A stretch of DNA of 64,000 nt, from assembly GCA_037200975.1 (NCBI GenBank), contig JBBCGI010000001.1, forward strand, positions 2,852,001 to 2,916,000, read 5' to 3'. Below the pieces are notes generated by a model that was given only the letters and a program-made list of their open reading frames with translations, was not told the origin of the DNA and did not search any database. Shown one piece after another: positions 44,753-53,579 of the stretch (positions within the stretch are counted from its first letter, which is position 1; each line of letters begins with the position of its first letter). Source of the DNA: Pseudomonadota bacterium (GTDB lineage: Bacteria > Pseudomonadota > Gammaproteobacteria > Steroidobacterales > Steroidobacteraceae). The translations under genes and the position numbers were made by a program.

Positions 44753-45622
44753 GTGAAAGCGCTGTCGATCACGCTTGCGCTGCTGCTCGGCGCGGGCTGC
44801 ATGCCGCGCGCGCTGGCACAGGTCGCGGTGCCGGCGCTCGAAGCGCGCGTCACCGATCTGACCGGCACGCTCACCGCTGCACAACAATCGGCGCTGGAAG
44901 AAAAACTCGGCGCGTTCGAGGCCCGCAAGGGCGCGCAGATCGCCGTGTTGATCCTGCCGACCACGGAACCCGAGGACATCGCGCAGTTCGGCATCCGTCT
45001 CGCCGAGGCCTGGAAGATCGGCCGCAAGGCCACGGGTGACGGGGCGATCCTCATCGTCGCGAAGCAGGATCGCGCGTTGCGTGTCGAGGTGGGTTACGGC
45101 CTCGAAGGTGCGCTCACCGATGCCACCAGCGGCCGCATCATCAATGAAACCATCACGCCGTTGTTCAAGCAGGGGGATTTCTTCGGCGGCGTGAACGCGG
45201 GCCTGGACCAGATGATCCGGGTCATCGACGGCGAACCTCTGCCCGCGCCGGACCAGTCGTGGAAGCCCTCCGGAGTGACCGATGTTCCCTGGCCCTTGCT
45301 CCTCGCGGGCCTCTTCATCTTGAACGGCGCGTTTACCGGGTTCATCGGGCGCCTGCCCGGAGCTTCCGTGTCCGCGCTGCTCGGCGCGGGGCTGGTGTGG
45401 TGGCTCACCTCGCGATTGCTGTTCGGCGCACTTGGCTTTGTCGGATTCTTCCTACTGGCGCTGTTCTTCGGCATGAGCGGCGGGTCGCGTTTCGGTAGCC
45501 GTGGCCGCAGCGTATTCCGCGACATCGGGCGTGGTGGCGGCTTCGGCGGTGGTTTTGGCGGTGGCGGATTCAGCGGCGGGGGCGGCGGTTTTGGCGGCGG
45601 CGGCGCCTCGGGCCGGTGGTAG
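44753..45622 (+). CDS. TPM domain membrane protein (YgcG family)
   Basis: 289 residues from a GTG start, 10 bp after lemA. It has a signal peptide (to about residue 23), a TPM domain (about 28-150: VPALEARVTDLTGTLTAAQQSALEEKLGAFEARKGAQIAVLILPTTEPEDIAQFGIRLAEAWKIG), two or three transmembrane helices (about 178-240) and a Gly/Phe-rich tail (GGGFGGGFGGGGFSGG). This is the standard YgcG arrangement, with the TPM domain outside the cytoplasm. Coupled with lemA and a second TPM gene 7 bp downstream. Confidence 0.93.
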   Translation: MKALSITLALLLGAGCMPRALAQVAVPALEARVTDLTGTLTAAQQSALEEKLGAFEARKGAQIAVLILPTTEPEDIAQFGIRLAEAWKIGRKATGDGAILIVAKQDRALRVEVGYGLEGALTDATSGRIINETITPLFKQGDFFGGVNAGLDQMIRVIDGEPLPAPDQSWKPSGVTDVPWPLLLAGLFILNGAFTGFIGRLPGASVSALLGAGLVWWLTSRLLFGALGFVGFFLLALFFGMSGGSRFGSRGRSVFRDIGRGGGFGGGFGGGGFSGGGGGFGGGGASGRW

Positions 45623-45629
45623 TTAGCCC

Positions 45630-46127
45630 ATGAGCATGGCGCGATTCATCCGTCACCTGAGCGCCACGCGTGCCGGCACGCGCCGCCGTTTCCCGAAGGG
45701 GGTGCTGGAATCGATCGAGCGGGCCATCGCGGCGGCCGAGTTGCGCTGCAGCGGAGAAATCCGCTTCGTGATCGAAACGGCGCTCGAAATCGGGGATCTG
45801 CGCGCTGGCCTCACGCCCCGCGAACGCGCCATCCAGACCTTTTCCCACCTGCACATCTGGAATACCGAACTTCGCAACGGCGTACTCATCTATGTATTGC
45901 TGGCCGACCGTGACGTCGAAATCGTCGCCGACCGGGGTGCCGCAGCCGTCATCCCACCGGCCGACTGGGAAAACGTCTGCCGGCGCATGGAGGAAAACTT
46001 CCGTGCTGGCCGGTTTGCCGACGGTGCGATCGCCGGAATCGAGGCAGTCGGCGGGTTGTTAGAGCGGCGCTTTCCGCGCGCCTCAGCCGATCGCAACGAA
46101 TTGCCGAACCAGCCGGCCTTGCTGTAG
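45630..46127 (+). CDS. Second TPM domain protein
   Basis: 165 residues, no signal peptide or transmembrane helix visible, consisting essentially of one TPM domain (AIAAAELRCSGEIRFVIETALEI, ERAIQTFSHLHIWNTELRNGVLIYVLLADRDVEIVADRGAA). It is commonly the third member of lemA-TPM-TPM clusters. Presumably a cytoplasmic or membrane-associated partner; function unknown. Confidence 0.9.
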   Translation: MSMARFIRHLSATRAGTRRRFPKGVLESIERAIAAAELRCSGEIRFVIETALEIGDLRAGLTPRERAIQTFSHLHIWNTELRNGVLIYVLLADRDVEIVADRGAAAVIPPADWENVCRRMEENFRAGRFADGAIAGIEAVGGLLERRFPRASADRNELPNQPALL

Positions 46128-46184
46128 CGCCCTGTTGCAGATCGCCGACATACTTGATGAACTTTGCGGTGTCATACTTTGGCC

Positions 46185-47417
46185 ATGAATAAGCATTCCA
46201 CGCTTCGTGCGCTCGCTCTTGCCACGCTGTTCGGCGCGCTCATTTCCGGTTGCTCGCTGTTCGGCGATGGACCCAAATGGGGTGCCAAACGCGACGCCGC
46301 GAAGAATGCCGAGCCCGTCGTGCCCGTTCTGCCCGAGCCGGCGCCGACGCACCAGTTCACGATCACGCCGACCACCGACATCGTCGGCGTCGTGCAGAAA
46401 ACCCGCGCGACGAAGGAAGACACGCTCACCGACATCGCCCGGCGCTTCAACGTGGGTTATGAAGAAATCGTGCGCGCGAATCCCGGCGTCGATCCGTGGC
46501 TGCCCGGGGAGAACCGCGAGATCGTCATTCCGTCGCAGTTCATCCTGCCGAACGCGCCGCGCGAAGGCATCGTCATCAATGCCGCCGCGATGCGGCTCTT
46601 CTATTACCCGAAGGTGAAGAAGGGCGAGCCGCAGGTCGTGCACACATACCCGATCGGCATCGGCAAGGTCGGCTGGAAGACTCCCGAAGGCGCGACCAAG
46701 ATCGTGCGACGGACGAAGGACCCGATCTGGCGTCCGACGCCGTCCATCATCAAGGAACACCTGGAAGAGCGCGGCGAGAAACTCGAGCGCGAGGTCAAGG
46801 CGGGGCCGGACAATCCGCTCGGCCGGTTCGCGTTCTACCTCGGGTGGCCTACCTACATGATCCACGGTACCAACAAGCCCGCGGGTGTCGGCCTGCGCTC
46901 GAGCCACGGGTGTATCCGCCTCTATCCAGAGGACATCGCGACGTTGTACGAGCTGGCGCCGGTCGGCACGCAGGTGCGCGTGGTGAATCAGCCGTTCCTG
47001 TTCGGATGGCACGACGGCGCGTTGCACATCCAGGCCTTCGACGTGCTCGAAGACGATCCGCGCGACTGGAAAAAGGCGCAGGCGAAGCTGTTGAACAAGG
47101 CGCTGGCGGATCGCATCCAGGAAGAGCTCAAGGCGCGCAAGGAAAAGATCGACTGGGATGCGGTGTCGAAGCTGTCGCACGATCCGCGCGGCATTCCGGT
47201 GTCGGTGTCGGGCGGTCCCGATCAGCTGGACGCGATCGTGGCGTCCGCGATCGTGGTGCAAAACAAGGTTGCTCCGGGCGCGACGTGGGACGGCGTCTCC
47301 GATCTGCCGGTGGACGAAGCGACATTCCAGGAGCTCGTGTCCGATCGTGAACCGTCAGTCGAGTCGGCCGCCGCCGCGGCCGCGCCCGCCGCCAAGCCAA
47401 AGCCCATCTCCAACTGA
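46185..47417 (+). CDS. L,D-transpeptidase (YkuD) lipoprotein with LysM domain
   Basis: 410 residues. Lipoprotein signal with lipobox ISGC, a LysM-like peptidoglycan-binding segment (about 75-120: TKEDTLTDIARRFNVGYEEIVRANPGVDPWLPG) and a YkuD catalytic domain (about 130-265) with HGTNKPAGVGLRSSHGCIRL; the catalytic Cys is at 243. It forms 3-3 crosslinks or attaches proteins to peptidoglycan, as for ErfK/YbiS-type enzymes. A C-terminal extension of about 145 residues, ending in an Ala-rich stretch, is unusual in length. A perfect 29-bp palindrome begins a few bases after the stop. Confidence 0.94.
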   Translation: MNKHSTLRALALATLFGALISGCSLFGDGPKWGAKRDAAKNAEPVVPVLPEPAPTHQFTITPTTDIVGVVQKTRATKEDTLTDIARRFNVGYEEIVRANPGVDPWLPGENREIVIPSQFILPNAPREGIVINAAAMRLFYYPKVKKGEPQVVHTYPIGIGKVGWKTPEGATKIVRRTKDPIWRPTPSIIKEHLEERGEKLEREVKAGPDNPLGRFAFYLGWPTYMIHGTNKPAGVGLRSSHGCIRLYPEDIATLYELAPVGTQVRVVNQPFLFGWHDGALHIQAFDVLEDDPRDWKKAQAKLLNKALADRIQEELKARKEKIDWDAVSKLSHDPRGIPVSVSGGPDQLDAIVASAIVVQNKVAPGATWDGVSDLPVDEATFQELVSDREPSVESAAAAAAPAAKPKPISN

Positions 47418-47421
47418 CCCA

Positions 47422-47482
47422 CGCGAAAAGGGGACATGCCTATTTATTGGCTGCCAATAAATAGGCATGTCCCCTTTTCGCG
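47422..47482. repeat. Long perfect palindrome, copy 1 (REP/REPIN-like element)
   Basis: Two 29-base arms (47422-47450 and 47454-47482) are perfect reverse complements around CTG. The core AGGGGACATGCCTATTTATT recurs in inverted form at 53580-53664. It fills the gap between the L,D-transpeptidase stop and the M1 peptidase start. As RNA it forms a very stable hairpin and would probably act as a terminator or processing site. Confidence 0.88.
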
Positions 47483-47497
47483 AATTACAGTGGCGGC

Positions 47498-49411
47498 ATG
47501 AAATTCCTTCTCGCCGCGCTCGCGCTGGGTGCCAGCTTCGCAACTCATGGTGCCGTTCCCGCCGACTCCATCGTCATCGGCCGCGACTACCACTCGTTCG
47601 CCGACCCGACGGCCTTCCGTGTCAAACATCTCGATCTCGACCTGCAGACTTCTTTCGAGAACCAGCGCCTTTCGGGCGTCGCAGATCTCACCATCACGCG
47701 CATCTCCGCGGACGCCAGCAAACTCACGCTCGACACGCGCGATCTCACCATCCGCCAGATCTGGTGGCTGAAGTCGGCTAATGACCTGGTGCCGCTGCGC
47801 TACACGCTCGGCGCGCGCGACCCGATGCTGGGCACGCCGCTCAACATCGACCTGCCCCCCGAACTGAACGCACCCGAATTCGCGGTCCGCATTTCCTACC
47901 AGACGCGGCCCGAAGCCTCCGGCCTGCAGTGGGTGGCATCGGCGCAGACGGCCGACAAGACCGATCCATTTCTGTTCTCGCAATCCGAAGCGATCCACGC
48001 GCGCAGCTGGATACCGCTGCAGGATTCCCCGCAGGTGCGCATGACCTACAACGCCACCATTCGCGTGCCACCCGGCATGCGCGCGGTGATGAGCGCCGAG
48101 CAAGTCGGCCGGAATCCGGGCGAACTCGCCGCCGACGGTGTCTATCGCTTCACGATGCCGCAGGCGATTCCCTCGTACCTGATCGCGATCGGCGTGGCGA
48201 AGCTCGAATTCCGCGCCACCGGTCCGCGCACCGGCGTGTACGCCGAGAAAGCGACCATCGAAGCAGCCGCCTACGAATTCGCCGAGACCGAGCAGATGAT
48301 CGAGGTCAGCGAGAAATTGTTCGGCCCCTATCGCTGGGGCCGCTACGACCTGCTGATCCTCCCCCCGTCGTTCCCGCTCGGCGGCATGGAAAATCCGCGG
48401 CTCTCGTTCATCACGCCGACGTCCATCGCCGGCGATCGAAGTCTCACCGCGCTCATCGCCCACGAGCTGGCACATTCCTGGTCGGGCAACCTCGTGACGA
48501 ACGCGAGCTGGCGCGACCTGTGGCTCAACGAAGGATTCACGACCTATCTGCAGGGCCGCATCGTGCAGGCGGTGTACGGCGACCGGCGCGAAGCGATGGA
48601 AGAGGTGGCCGCGCTCGAAGGCCTGCGCGAGGAATTGTCGACGCTGCCTCCGGCCGACCAGATTCTCGCCATCGACCTGCGCGGCCGCGACCCCGACGAC
48701 GTGTTCTCGGAAGTCCCGTACATCAAGGGCGCGCTGTTCGTCACCTGGCTGGGCGATCGCTTCGGCGTCGACACGCTGGATCGATTCCTCCAGGCCTATT
48801 TCGATCACTTCGCGTTCCAGAGCATCACCACCGAACAGTTCCGTGCCTATCTCGAAGCCGAACTGCTGCCGAAGAAACCCGGCGCCGTGACGGCCGCCGA
48901 ACTCGACGAGTGGCTGCACGCGCCCGGACTGCCGGGATCCGCCGTGTTGCCGCACTCGGATGCATTCGAACGCGTGGATGCCGCGCGCAAAGACTGGCTT
49001 GCCGGCAAGGTCTCCGCCGCCGATCTGCCGGGCAAGGAATGGAGCACGCACGAGTGGGTACGATTCCTCGACGGCATGCCCGCCAAGGTTCCCGCCGCGA
49101 AACTCGTGGAGCTCGACAACGCATGGGCGTTGACCGCCTCCGGCAACGCGGAGATCTCGCTGGTGTGGCTCGAGATCGCGATCCGCAATGACTACACCGC
49201 CGCCGATGCGAAACTCGAGACCCATCTCACCACGATCGGCCGCCAGCGGCTTATCAAGCCTTTGTACGAGGAACTGCTGAAGACCCCGGCCGGCGCCGAA
49301 CGCGCCCGCGCCATCTACCTGAAAGCGCGGCCTAACTACCATCCGATCGCGACCACGACGCTGGACAAGCTGCTGCTGCGCAAGCCCGTGCCGCCCAAAC
49401 CCGGGACCTGA
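47498..49411 (+). CDS. M1 family aminopeptidase
   Basis: 637 residues, LTA4-hydrolase-like M1 peptidase. Signal peptide residues 1-18 (ends THGA). The exopeptidase motif GGMEN is at 295-299, the zinc site HELAHSWSG at 322-330, and the third ligand Glu345 in WLNEGFTTYLQGR. A C-terminal helical ARM-repeat domain follows. It removes N-terminal amino acids from peptides in the periplasm. The start is 15 bp past the palindromic repeat; the rhomboid gene follows 5 bp after the stop and is probably co-transcribed. Confidence 0.95.
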   Translation: MKFLLAALALGASFATHGAVPADSIVIGRDYHSFADPTAFRVKHLDLDLQTSFENQRLSGVADLTITRISADASKLTLDTRDLTIRQIWWLKSANDLVPLRYTLGARDPMLGTPLNIDLPPELNAPEFAVRISYQTRPEASGLQWVASAQTADKTDPFLFSQSEAIHARSWIPLQDSPQVRMTYNATIRVPPGMRAVMSAEQVGRNPGELAADGVYRFTMPQAIPSYLIAIGVAKLEFRATGPRTGVYAEKATIEAAAYEFAETEQMIEVSEKLFGPYRWGRYDLLILPPSFPLGGMENPRLSFITPTSIAGDRSLTALIAHELAHSWSGNLVTNASWRDLWLNEGFTTYLQGRIVQAVYGDRREAMEEVAALEGLREELSTLPPADQILAIDLRGRDPDDVFSEVPYIKGALFVTWLGDRFGVDTLDRFLQAYFDHFAFQSITTEQFRAYLEAELLPKKPGAVTAAELDEWLHAPGLPGSAVLPHSDAFERVDAARKDWLAGKVSAADLPGKEWSTHEWVRFLDGMPAKVPAAKLVELDNAWALTASGNAEISLVWLEIAIRNDYTAADAKLETHLTTIGRQRLIKPLYEELLKTPAGAERARAIYLKARPNYHPIATTTLDKLLLRKPVPPKPGT

Positions 49412-49416
49412 GCCGG

Positions 49417-50130
49417 ATGGTCATCCCGCTGCACGACGACAACCCGAGCACCACGAAGCCGCGGGTCACGGTCGGAATCATGATCGCCTGCACCCTCGTC
49501 TACGTCTGGCAGCACCTGTTGCTGTCGAAGGCGGGCGCGCAACAGGTGGCCTACGCGTTCGGACTGGTGCCTGCCGTCCTGACCGGGCGGGAATTCCTGC
49601 CGGAGGAAATGCGCTTCATTCCACCGGCGCTGAGCAGCATCACCTCCATGTTCCTGCACGGCGGCTTCTGGCACCTGGCCGGCAACATGCTCTACCTGTG
49701 GATTTTCGGTAACAACATCGAAGACGCCATGGGCCACGTGCGCTTCTTTCTCTTCTATCTGCTGTGCGGACTCGCCGCGGTGGCCGCGCAGGTGATGCTC
49801 AACCCCGCCTCGCCGATCCCGATGGTGGGTGCGAGCGGCGCGATCTCCGGCGTGCTCGGCGCCTACATGCTGTTGTATCCGCGCGCCCGCGTGTTGTTAG
49901 GGCTGCCGCTCGGCTTCCTGATCGTGCAGCTCGGACGATTCCCGGCTATCTGGGTGCTGGCGGCGTGGTTCGTCATGCAACTCGTGCTCGGTACGATCGC
50001 TGCCGCGCAGGCGCCCGGCGATTCGGAAGGTGGCATCGCCTTCGGCGCGCACCTCGGCGGCTTCATTGCGGGATTAGTGCTCGTCACGATTTTCAAACGG
50101 CGCGCGGTTCCGCTGTGGCGGCGCTACTGA
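49417..50130 (+). CDS. Rhomboid family intramembrane serine protease
   Basis: 237 residues with about six transmembrane segments. The catalytic dyad is visible: Ser140 in GASGAISGVLG and His212 in FGAHLGGFIAG; HGGFWHLAGNMLYLWIFG in TM2 supplies the oxyanion-related His/Asn. It cleaves membrane proteins within the bilayer. The long second loop (about 40-70) is typical of bacterial members. Confidence 0.94.
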   Translation: MVIPLHDDNPSTTKPRVTVGIMIACTLVYVWQHLLLSKAGAQQVAYAFGLVPAVLTGREFLPEEMRFIPPALSSITSMFLHGGFWHLAGNMLYLWIFGNNIEDAMGHVRFFLFYLLCGLAAVAAQVMLNPASPIPMVGASGAISGVLGAYMLLYPRARVLLGLPLGFLIVQLGRFPAIWVLAAWFVMQLVLGTIAAAQAPGDSEGGIAFGAHLGGFIAGLVLVTIFKRRAVPLWRRY

Positions 50131-50184
50131 GACGCTGCTACATTCCGCGCACGTTGCGCGCCGCCGTTTTCCTCGGGCGCGCTT

Positions 50185-50189
50185 GAGGA
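50185..50189 (+). promoter_or_regulatory. Ribosome binding site deciding the TTG start of the tail sheath gene
   Basis: GAGGA five bases before TTG 50195. No ATG lies nearby in the frame, so the rare start is supported by this site. Confidence 0.6.
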
Positions 50190-50194
50190 CCTGA

Positions 50195-51937
50195 TTGGCC
50201 GAGCCGTTTGACTCGCAAATCCCGACCGCCGAACAGCCCGGCTCTATACGCGTCATCGCGCGGGCCGCAACGAACATCGCCGCCTTCGTCGGCCGCACGC
50301 TCAAAGGCCCCGTCAACGAACCCGTGACGGTGCGCAGCTTCGCCGACTACACCCGCGTATTCGGCGGCCTCTGGCAGCCCTCCACGCTCAGTTACGCGGT
50401 CGAGCAGTTCTTCGAGAATGGCGGCCGCTGCGCCGTCATCGTGCGCGTGGTCAATGGCGCGCGTCCGCCGACGCTGTCGCTGCCGGCGGGCACCGGCAAA
50501 CTCATCCTGCGTGGCGTCGGCGCCGGTTCGCGCGAATTCCTGCGCGCCTCGGTCGATTACGACGCGATCGATGCCAAGGAAGCGGAACTGTTCAACCTGG
50601 TCGTGCAGCGCGTGCGCACCGCCGGCTCCGAACAGATCGAAGACCAGGAGATCTTCCGCCGGCTGTCGATCACGCCCGGCGCGGACCGCTTCGTCGCCGA
50701 CGCGCTGCTCGATTCGCGGCTGGTGCGCGTGCAGGGCAGCGTGCCCACCGAGCGGCCGACGCGGACTCCCGCCGCCGCCACCGGCGCGGTCATCGGCTAC
50801 ACACCCTCCAATCCCGACGGTGACGATGGCGGCCCGATCACCGACTACGACCTGATCGGCTCGGCGCAGCTCGGCACCGGCCTTTTTGCGTTGCATGCCG
50901 CGCCCGACATCAACCTGCTGTGTATTCCGCCGCTGACGCGCGACCACGACATCGGGCTGTCGACGTTGCTGGTCGCGGGCCGCTTCTGCCGCGAACGCCA
51001 CGCGATGCTCATCGTCGATCCGCCGTCCGACTGGGCGTCGAGCGCCGCGGCGCTCGATGGCATGCGGCACTGGCCGTTCCGCAGCGAAGACGCCGCGTTG
51101 TTCTACCCGCGCGTGGTGGCCTTCGACCGGTTGCGCGGACGCTTCGAGATGTTCGCGCCCTGCGGGGTCGCGGCCGGTGTCATCGCCCGCTGCGACGAAT
51201 CCGCCCCGGTGTGGGCCACCGCCGAAGGCGATGCCGCCGTCCTGCGCCATGGCATGCGGCCGGCGTGGAACGTGGCGAACGCCGATCGCGCGCGACTCAT
51301 CAACGCGGGGATCAACGTACTGCAGTCGGTGCGGCTGCCCGCGCGGTTGCAGGCCAGCCCGCGCACGCTGGCCAGCGGCTCCGCGGCCGTCAGCGACTGG
51401 CGATATCTGTCGCCGCGCCGCCTGGCGTTGTTCGTGATGACTTCCATCGAACGTGGCACGCGCTGGATGCTGTTCGAGCGCAACGCCGAATCCACCTGGA
51501 TGATGGCGCGCGGCCAGGTCGAGGCGTTTCTCGATTCGCTGTACGCGGAAGGCGCCTTCACCGGGCGCAGCGGCGAGCCGAGTTATTTCGTGGTGTGCGA
51601 CGAACGCATCAACAACCTCGAGACCATCCGCGCCGGCAAGATCAACCTGGCCTTTGGTTTCGCGGCCAGCAAGCCGGGTGAGTACCACGCGTTCCTCGTC
51701 ACGCACGAGCCTTCGGGCTCACGCGCCCGCAACGTCAGCATGAACCGGTTCGCGAACTATTCGCCGAGCGTGAATCTGGAGATCGAGTCGTCGATCCTGC
51801 GTGGCCTCGTGCCGCTCGCGAGCGTGCCGGCCGTCGAGAAGGCCGCCCCGGCAGCAGCCACGTTGCCGGATGCCGCGGACGATTCACCGGCCTCAGCATC
51901 GACTGCGGTGCCGGTGGAATCCTTTCAGGACTATTGA
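50195..51937 (+). CDS. Orphan phage-type contractile tail sheath protein
   Basis: 580 residues resembling contractile tail sheath proteins. The N-terminal region has IRVIARAATNIAAFVGRTLKGPVNEPVTVRSFADYTRVFGGL and SYAVEQFFENGGRCAVIVRVV, strongly diagnostic of the sheath family. The C-terminal region has RRLALFVMTSIERGTRWMLFERN and the handshake-type ending YFVVCDERINNLETIRAGKINLAFGFAASKPGEYHAFLVTHEP. A 40-residue Ala/Pro/Ser-rich tail follows. No baseplate, tube, protease or other tail gene lies within the window on either side. It could be a relic, a satellite of a remote contractile system, or a co-opted self-assembling protein. Confidence 0.85.
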   Translation: MAEPFDSQIPTAEQPGSIRVIARAATNIAAFVGRTLKGPVNEPVTVRSFADYTRVFGGLWQPSTLSYAVEQFFENGGRCAVIVRVVNGARPPTLSLPAGTGKLILRGVGAGSREFLRASVDYDAIDAKEAELFNLVVQRVRTAGSEQIEDQEIFRRLSITPGADRFVADALLDSRLVRVQGSVPTERPTRTPAAATGAVIGYTPSNPDGDDGGPITDYDLIGSAQLGTGLFALHAAPDINLLCIPPLTRDHDIGLSTLLVAGRFCRERHAMLIVDPPSDWASSAAALDGMRHWPFRSEDAALFYPRVVAFDRLRGRFEMFAPCGVAAGVIARCDESAPVWATAEGDAAVLRHGMRPAWNVANADRARLINAGINVLQSVRLPARLQASPRTLASGSAAVSDWRYLSPRRLALFVMTSIERGTRWMLFERNAESTWMMARGQVEAFLDSLYAEGAFTGRSGEPSYFVVCDERINNLETIRAGKINLAFGFAASKPGEYHAFLVTHEPSGSRARNVSMNRFANYSPSVNLEIESSILRGLVPLASVPAVEKAAPAAATLPDAADDSPASASTAVPVESFQDY

Positions 51938-52042
51938 TTACGCAAGGTCCGCAATCGCGGCGGCCTGCGGCACTTGCAGGGCCTGATCTTCCACGACGCT
52001 AGTTAGAGGCGGCGTGCTCGTCCGCGAAGGAAACGCGCCCGA

Positions 52043-52582
52043 TCAGCTCTCTTTCTTCGGCGAAACGTACATGCTGATCACCGCGCGCACCACTTCCTTG
52101 CCATTCGTGTCGGTCACGGTGACCGGCACGCCGATGTTCTCCGCGCCGGCCCATTCGGTTTTATCGAGCCGCGCCGTCGCGATGACGTCGGTCTCCGCCT
52201 TCGCCAGGTATTCGATCGTCATGCCGCGCGGAATCCAGCGCATGCCGACCGGGATCGTGACCTCGGTGCACAGGCCGGCGGCGAGCTCGCACAGATTTCC
52301 CATCGCCAGCGCGTGCACGGTGTGGATGTGGTTTTCGACCGCGCGCCGTTTTTGCATCGCGACGCGGCAGAGTTTGGGCTGCAGGTCGAGGAAACGCGGC
52401 TTGATGGTCGCGAAGTAGGGTGCACGTTTGCACACCGTCCGCGCGAACAGCCAGCGGCCGAAAGCGCTGCGATGGGCGCGGATCCAGGCGCGCAATGTGG
52501 GACCAGCCTGGGTGGTGTCGGTCATGGTCAACCAGTCCATCTGGGGACGGGCCGGGTGTACGTCGGTTGCTACTCTGGCCAT
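52043..52582 (-). CDS. DUF4442 / hotdog-fold thioesterase-like protein
   Basis: 179 residues. It shows the DUF4442 pattern: a helical N-terminus with PYFATIKPRFLDLQPKLCRVAMQKRRAVENHIHTVHALAMGNLCELAAGLCTEVTIP, including the IHTVHA/NLCE hotdog core, and a later strand MRWIPRGMTIEYLAKAETDVIATA. Relatives are acyl-CoA thioesterase-like but mostly uncharacterised. The start at 52582 has GGAGGA at longer than usual distance; ATG 52525 (MTDTTQAG) is an alternative. Convergent with the sheath gene, about 105 bp apart with nothing recognised between. Confidence 0.85.
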   Translation of the reverse strand: MARVATDVHPARPQMDWLTMTDTTQAGPTLRAWIRAHRSAFGRWLFARTVCKRAPYFATIKPRFLDLQPKLCRVAMQKRRAVENHIHTVHALAMGNLCELAAGLCTEVTIPVGMRWIPRGMTIEYLAKAETDVIATARLDKTEWAGAENIGVPVTVTDTNGKEVVRAVISMYVSPKKES

Positions 52583-52690
52583 CGCGTGATCGAATCCTCC
52601 GCCCGGGGCCGAAACTCTAATCGTTGCGCACCGGCGATCGCAAACATTCGATACAAATCCAGCCCGAGAATTGGACCAGACTGTTTGACC

Positions 52691-53047
52691 ATGGACGAAA
52701 CTGTCTCAACCGCGGAAAAACGCGCGGCGGCGATCCGCAAAACCGTGCGTGCGATCAAACGCGGCGGCTTCCTGAGTTATGGCGAAGTGGCTCGGCGCGC
52801 TGGGTTGCCCGGGCGCGCGCGGCTGGTCGGCCAGGTGCTGCGCGAATCCGGCGCCGCCGACCGGATTCCCTGGCATCGGGTTACCGGCGCCGGCGGCCGC
52901 ATCGCCTTTCCGGCGGGTTCGGCGAGCGCGCGCCGGCAATTGCAACGGCTGACGCGCGAAGGTGTCGAGACGCGCGGCAATCGTGCCGTGGTCAAACGCG
53001 GCTCGAAAGGCGCGCGCAGTCTCGATGCACTGTTGTGGAAGTTGTGA
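52691..53047 (+). CDS. atl: Alkyltransferase-like (ATL) DNA-binding protein
   Basis: 118-residue protein of the methylated-DNA-cysteine methyltransferase fold: KTVRAIKRGGFLSYGEVARRAGLPGRARLVGQVLRES is the DNA-binding helix-turn-helix, and the active-site loop reads IPWHRV where enzymes have IPCHRV. The acceptor Cys is Trp61. ATL proteins bind O6-alkylguanine without repairing it and pass it to nucleotide excision repair. It is followed 7 bp later by an alpha/beta hydrolase gene with a GTG start. A true methyltransferase is encoded at 11796. Confidence 0.92.
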   Translation: MDETVSTAEKRAAAIRKTVRAIKRGGFLSYGEVARRAGLPGRARLVGQVLRESGAADRIPWHRVTGAGGRIAFPAGSASARRQLQRLTREGVETRGNRAVVKRGSKGARSLDALLWKL

Positions 53048-53053
53048 GGCGCT

Positions 53054-53575
53054 GTGACTGACCGTTACGTAGTTTTTTCGCATGGCAAGGATGCGGGCCC
53101 CTGGGGGGTCAAGATCACCGCGCTCGCCGGCAATGCGCGCAGCGAAGGCTATGAAGTGGAGTCGGTGGACTACCGCGGCATCGACGATCCGCGCGAACGC
53201 GTGAACAAGCTGGTCGAGTTCTGCAAGGAGCTCAAGGGCGACCTGGTGTTGTGCGGCTCGAGTCTCGGCGGATATGTGTCGGTGGCCGCCGCCTCACTGC
53301 TGCATGCGCGCGGCGTATTCCTGATGGCGCCCGCGCTGACGATGCCCGGCCTGCCGCCGCTGCGCGAGCGGGTGCTCGACTGCCCGACCACGATAGTCCA
53401 CGGCTGGAAGGACGACATCGTCCCGGTCGAGCAGAGCATCGAGTTCGCGCGGCGCCATGGCTGCGCGCTGCATATCCTCAACAGCGATCATCGCCTGCAA
53501 GATGAAGTGCGCTTGCTGAAGTACCTGTTCGAGTACTTCCTGATCTCGCTCGACCTCCCCCAGGACGTGAGTTAA
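53054..53575 (+). CDS. Alpha/beta-hydrolase family protein
   Basis: 173 residues from GTG 53054. Nucleophile elbow GSSLGG (Ser near 79), an Asp candidate in GWKDDIVPV, and His in SDHRL fit an alpha/beta-hydrolase triad; YVVFSHGKDAGPWG is the oxyanion region. It resembles short RutD/YqiA-type esterases. No signal peptide. Its stop is a few bases from the second palindromic repeat. Confidence 0.86.
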   Translation: MTDRYVVFSHGKDAGPWGVKITALAGNARSEGYEVESVDYRGIDDPRERVNKLVEFCKELKGDLVLCGSSLGGYVSVAAASLLHARGVFLMAPALTMPGLPPLRERVLDCPTTIVHGWKDDIVPVEQSIEFARRHGCALHILNSDHRLQDEVRLLKYLFEYFLISLDLPQDVS

Positions 53576-53579
53576 AGGG

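Noticed and set aside
41914-45054. A 1046-codon minus-strand open frame opposite the M13 peptidase and lemA
   Set aside because: The plus-strand genes have clear zinc motifs and signals; the antisense frame has only low-complexity sequence.
50195-51937. Prophage or type VI secretion locus
   Set aside because: No integrase, capsid, tube, baseplate, spike or ATPase gene is present within 10 kb on either side.
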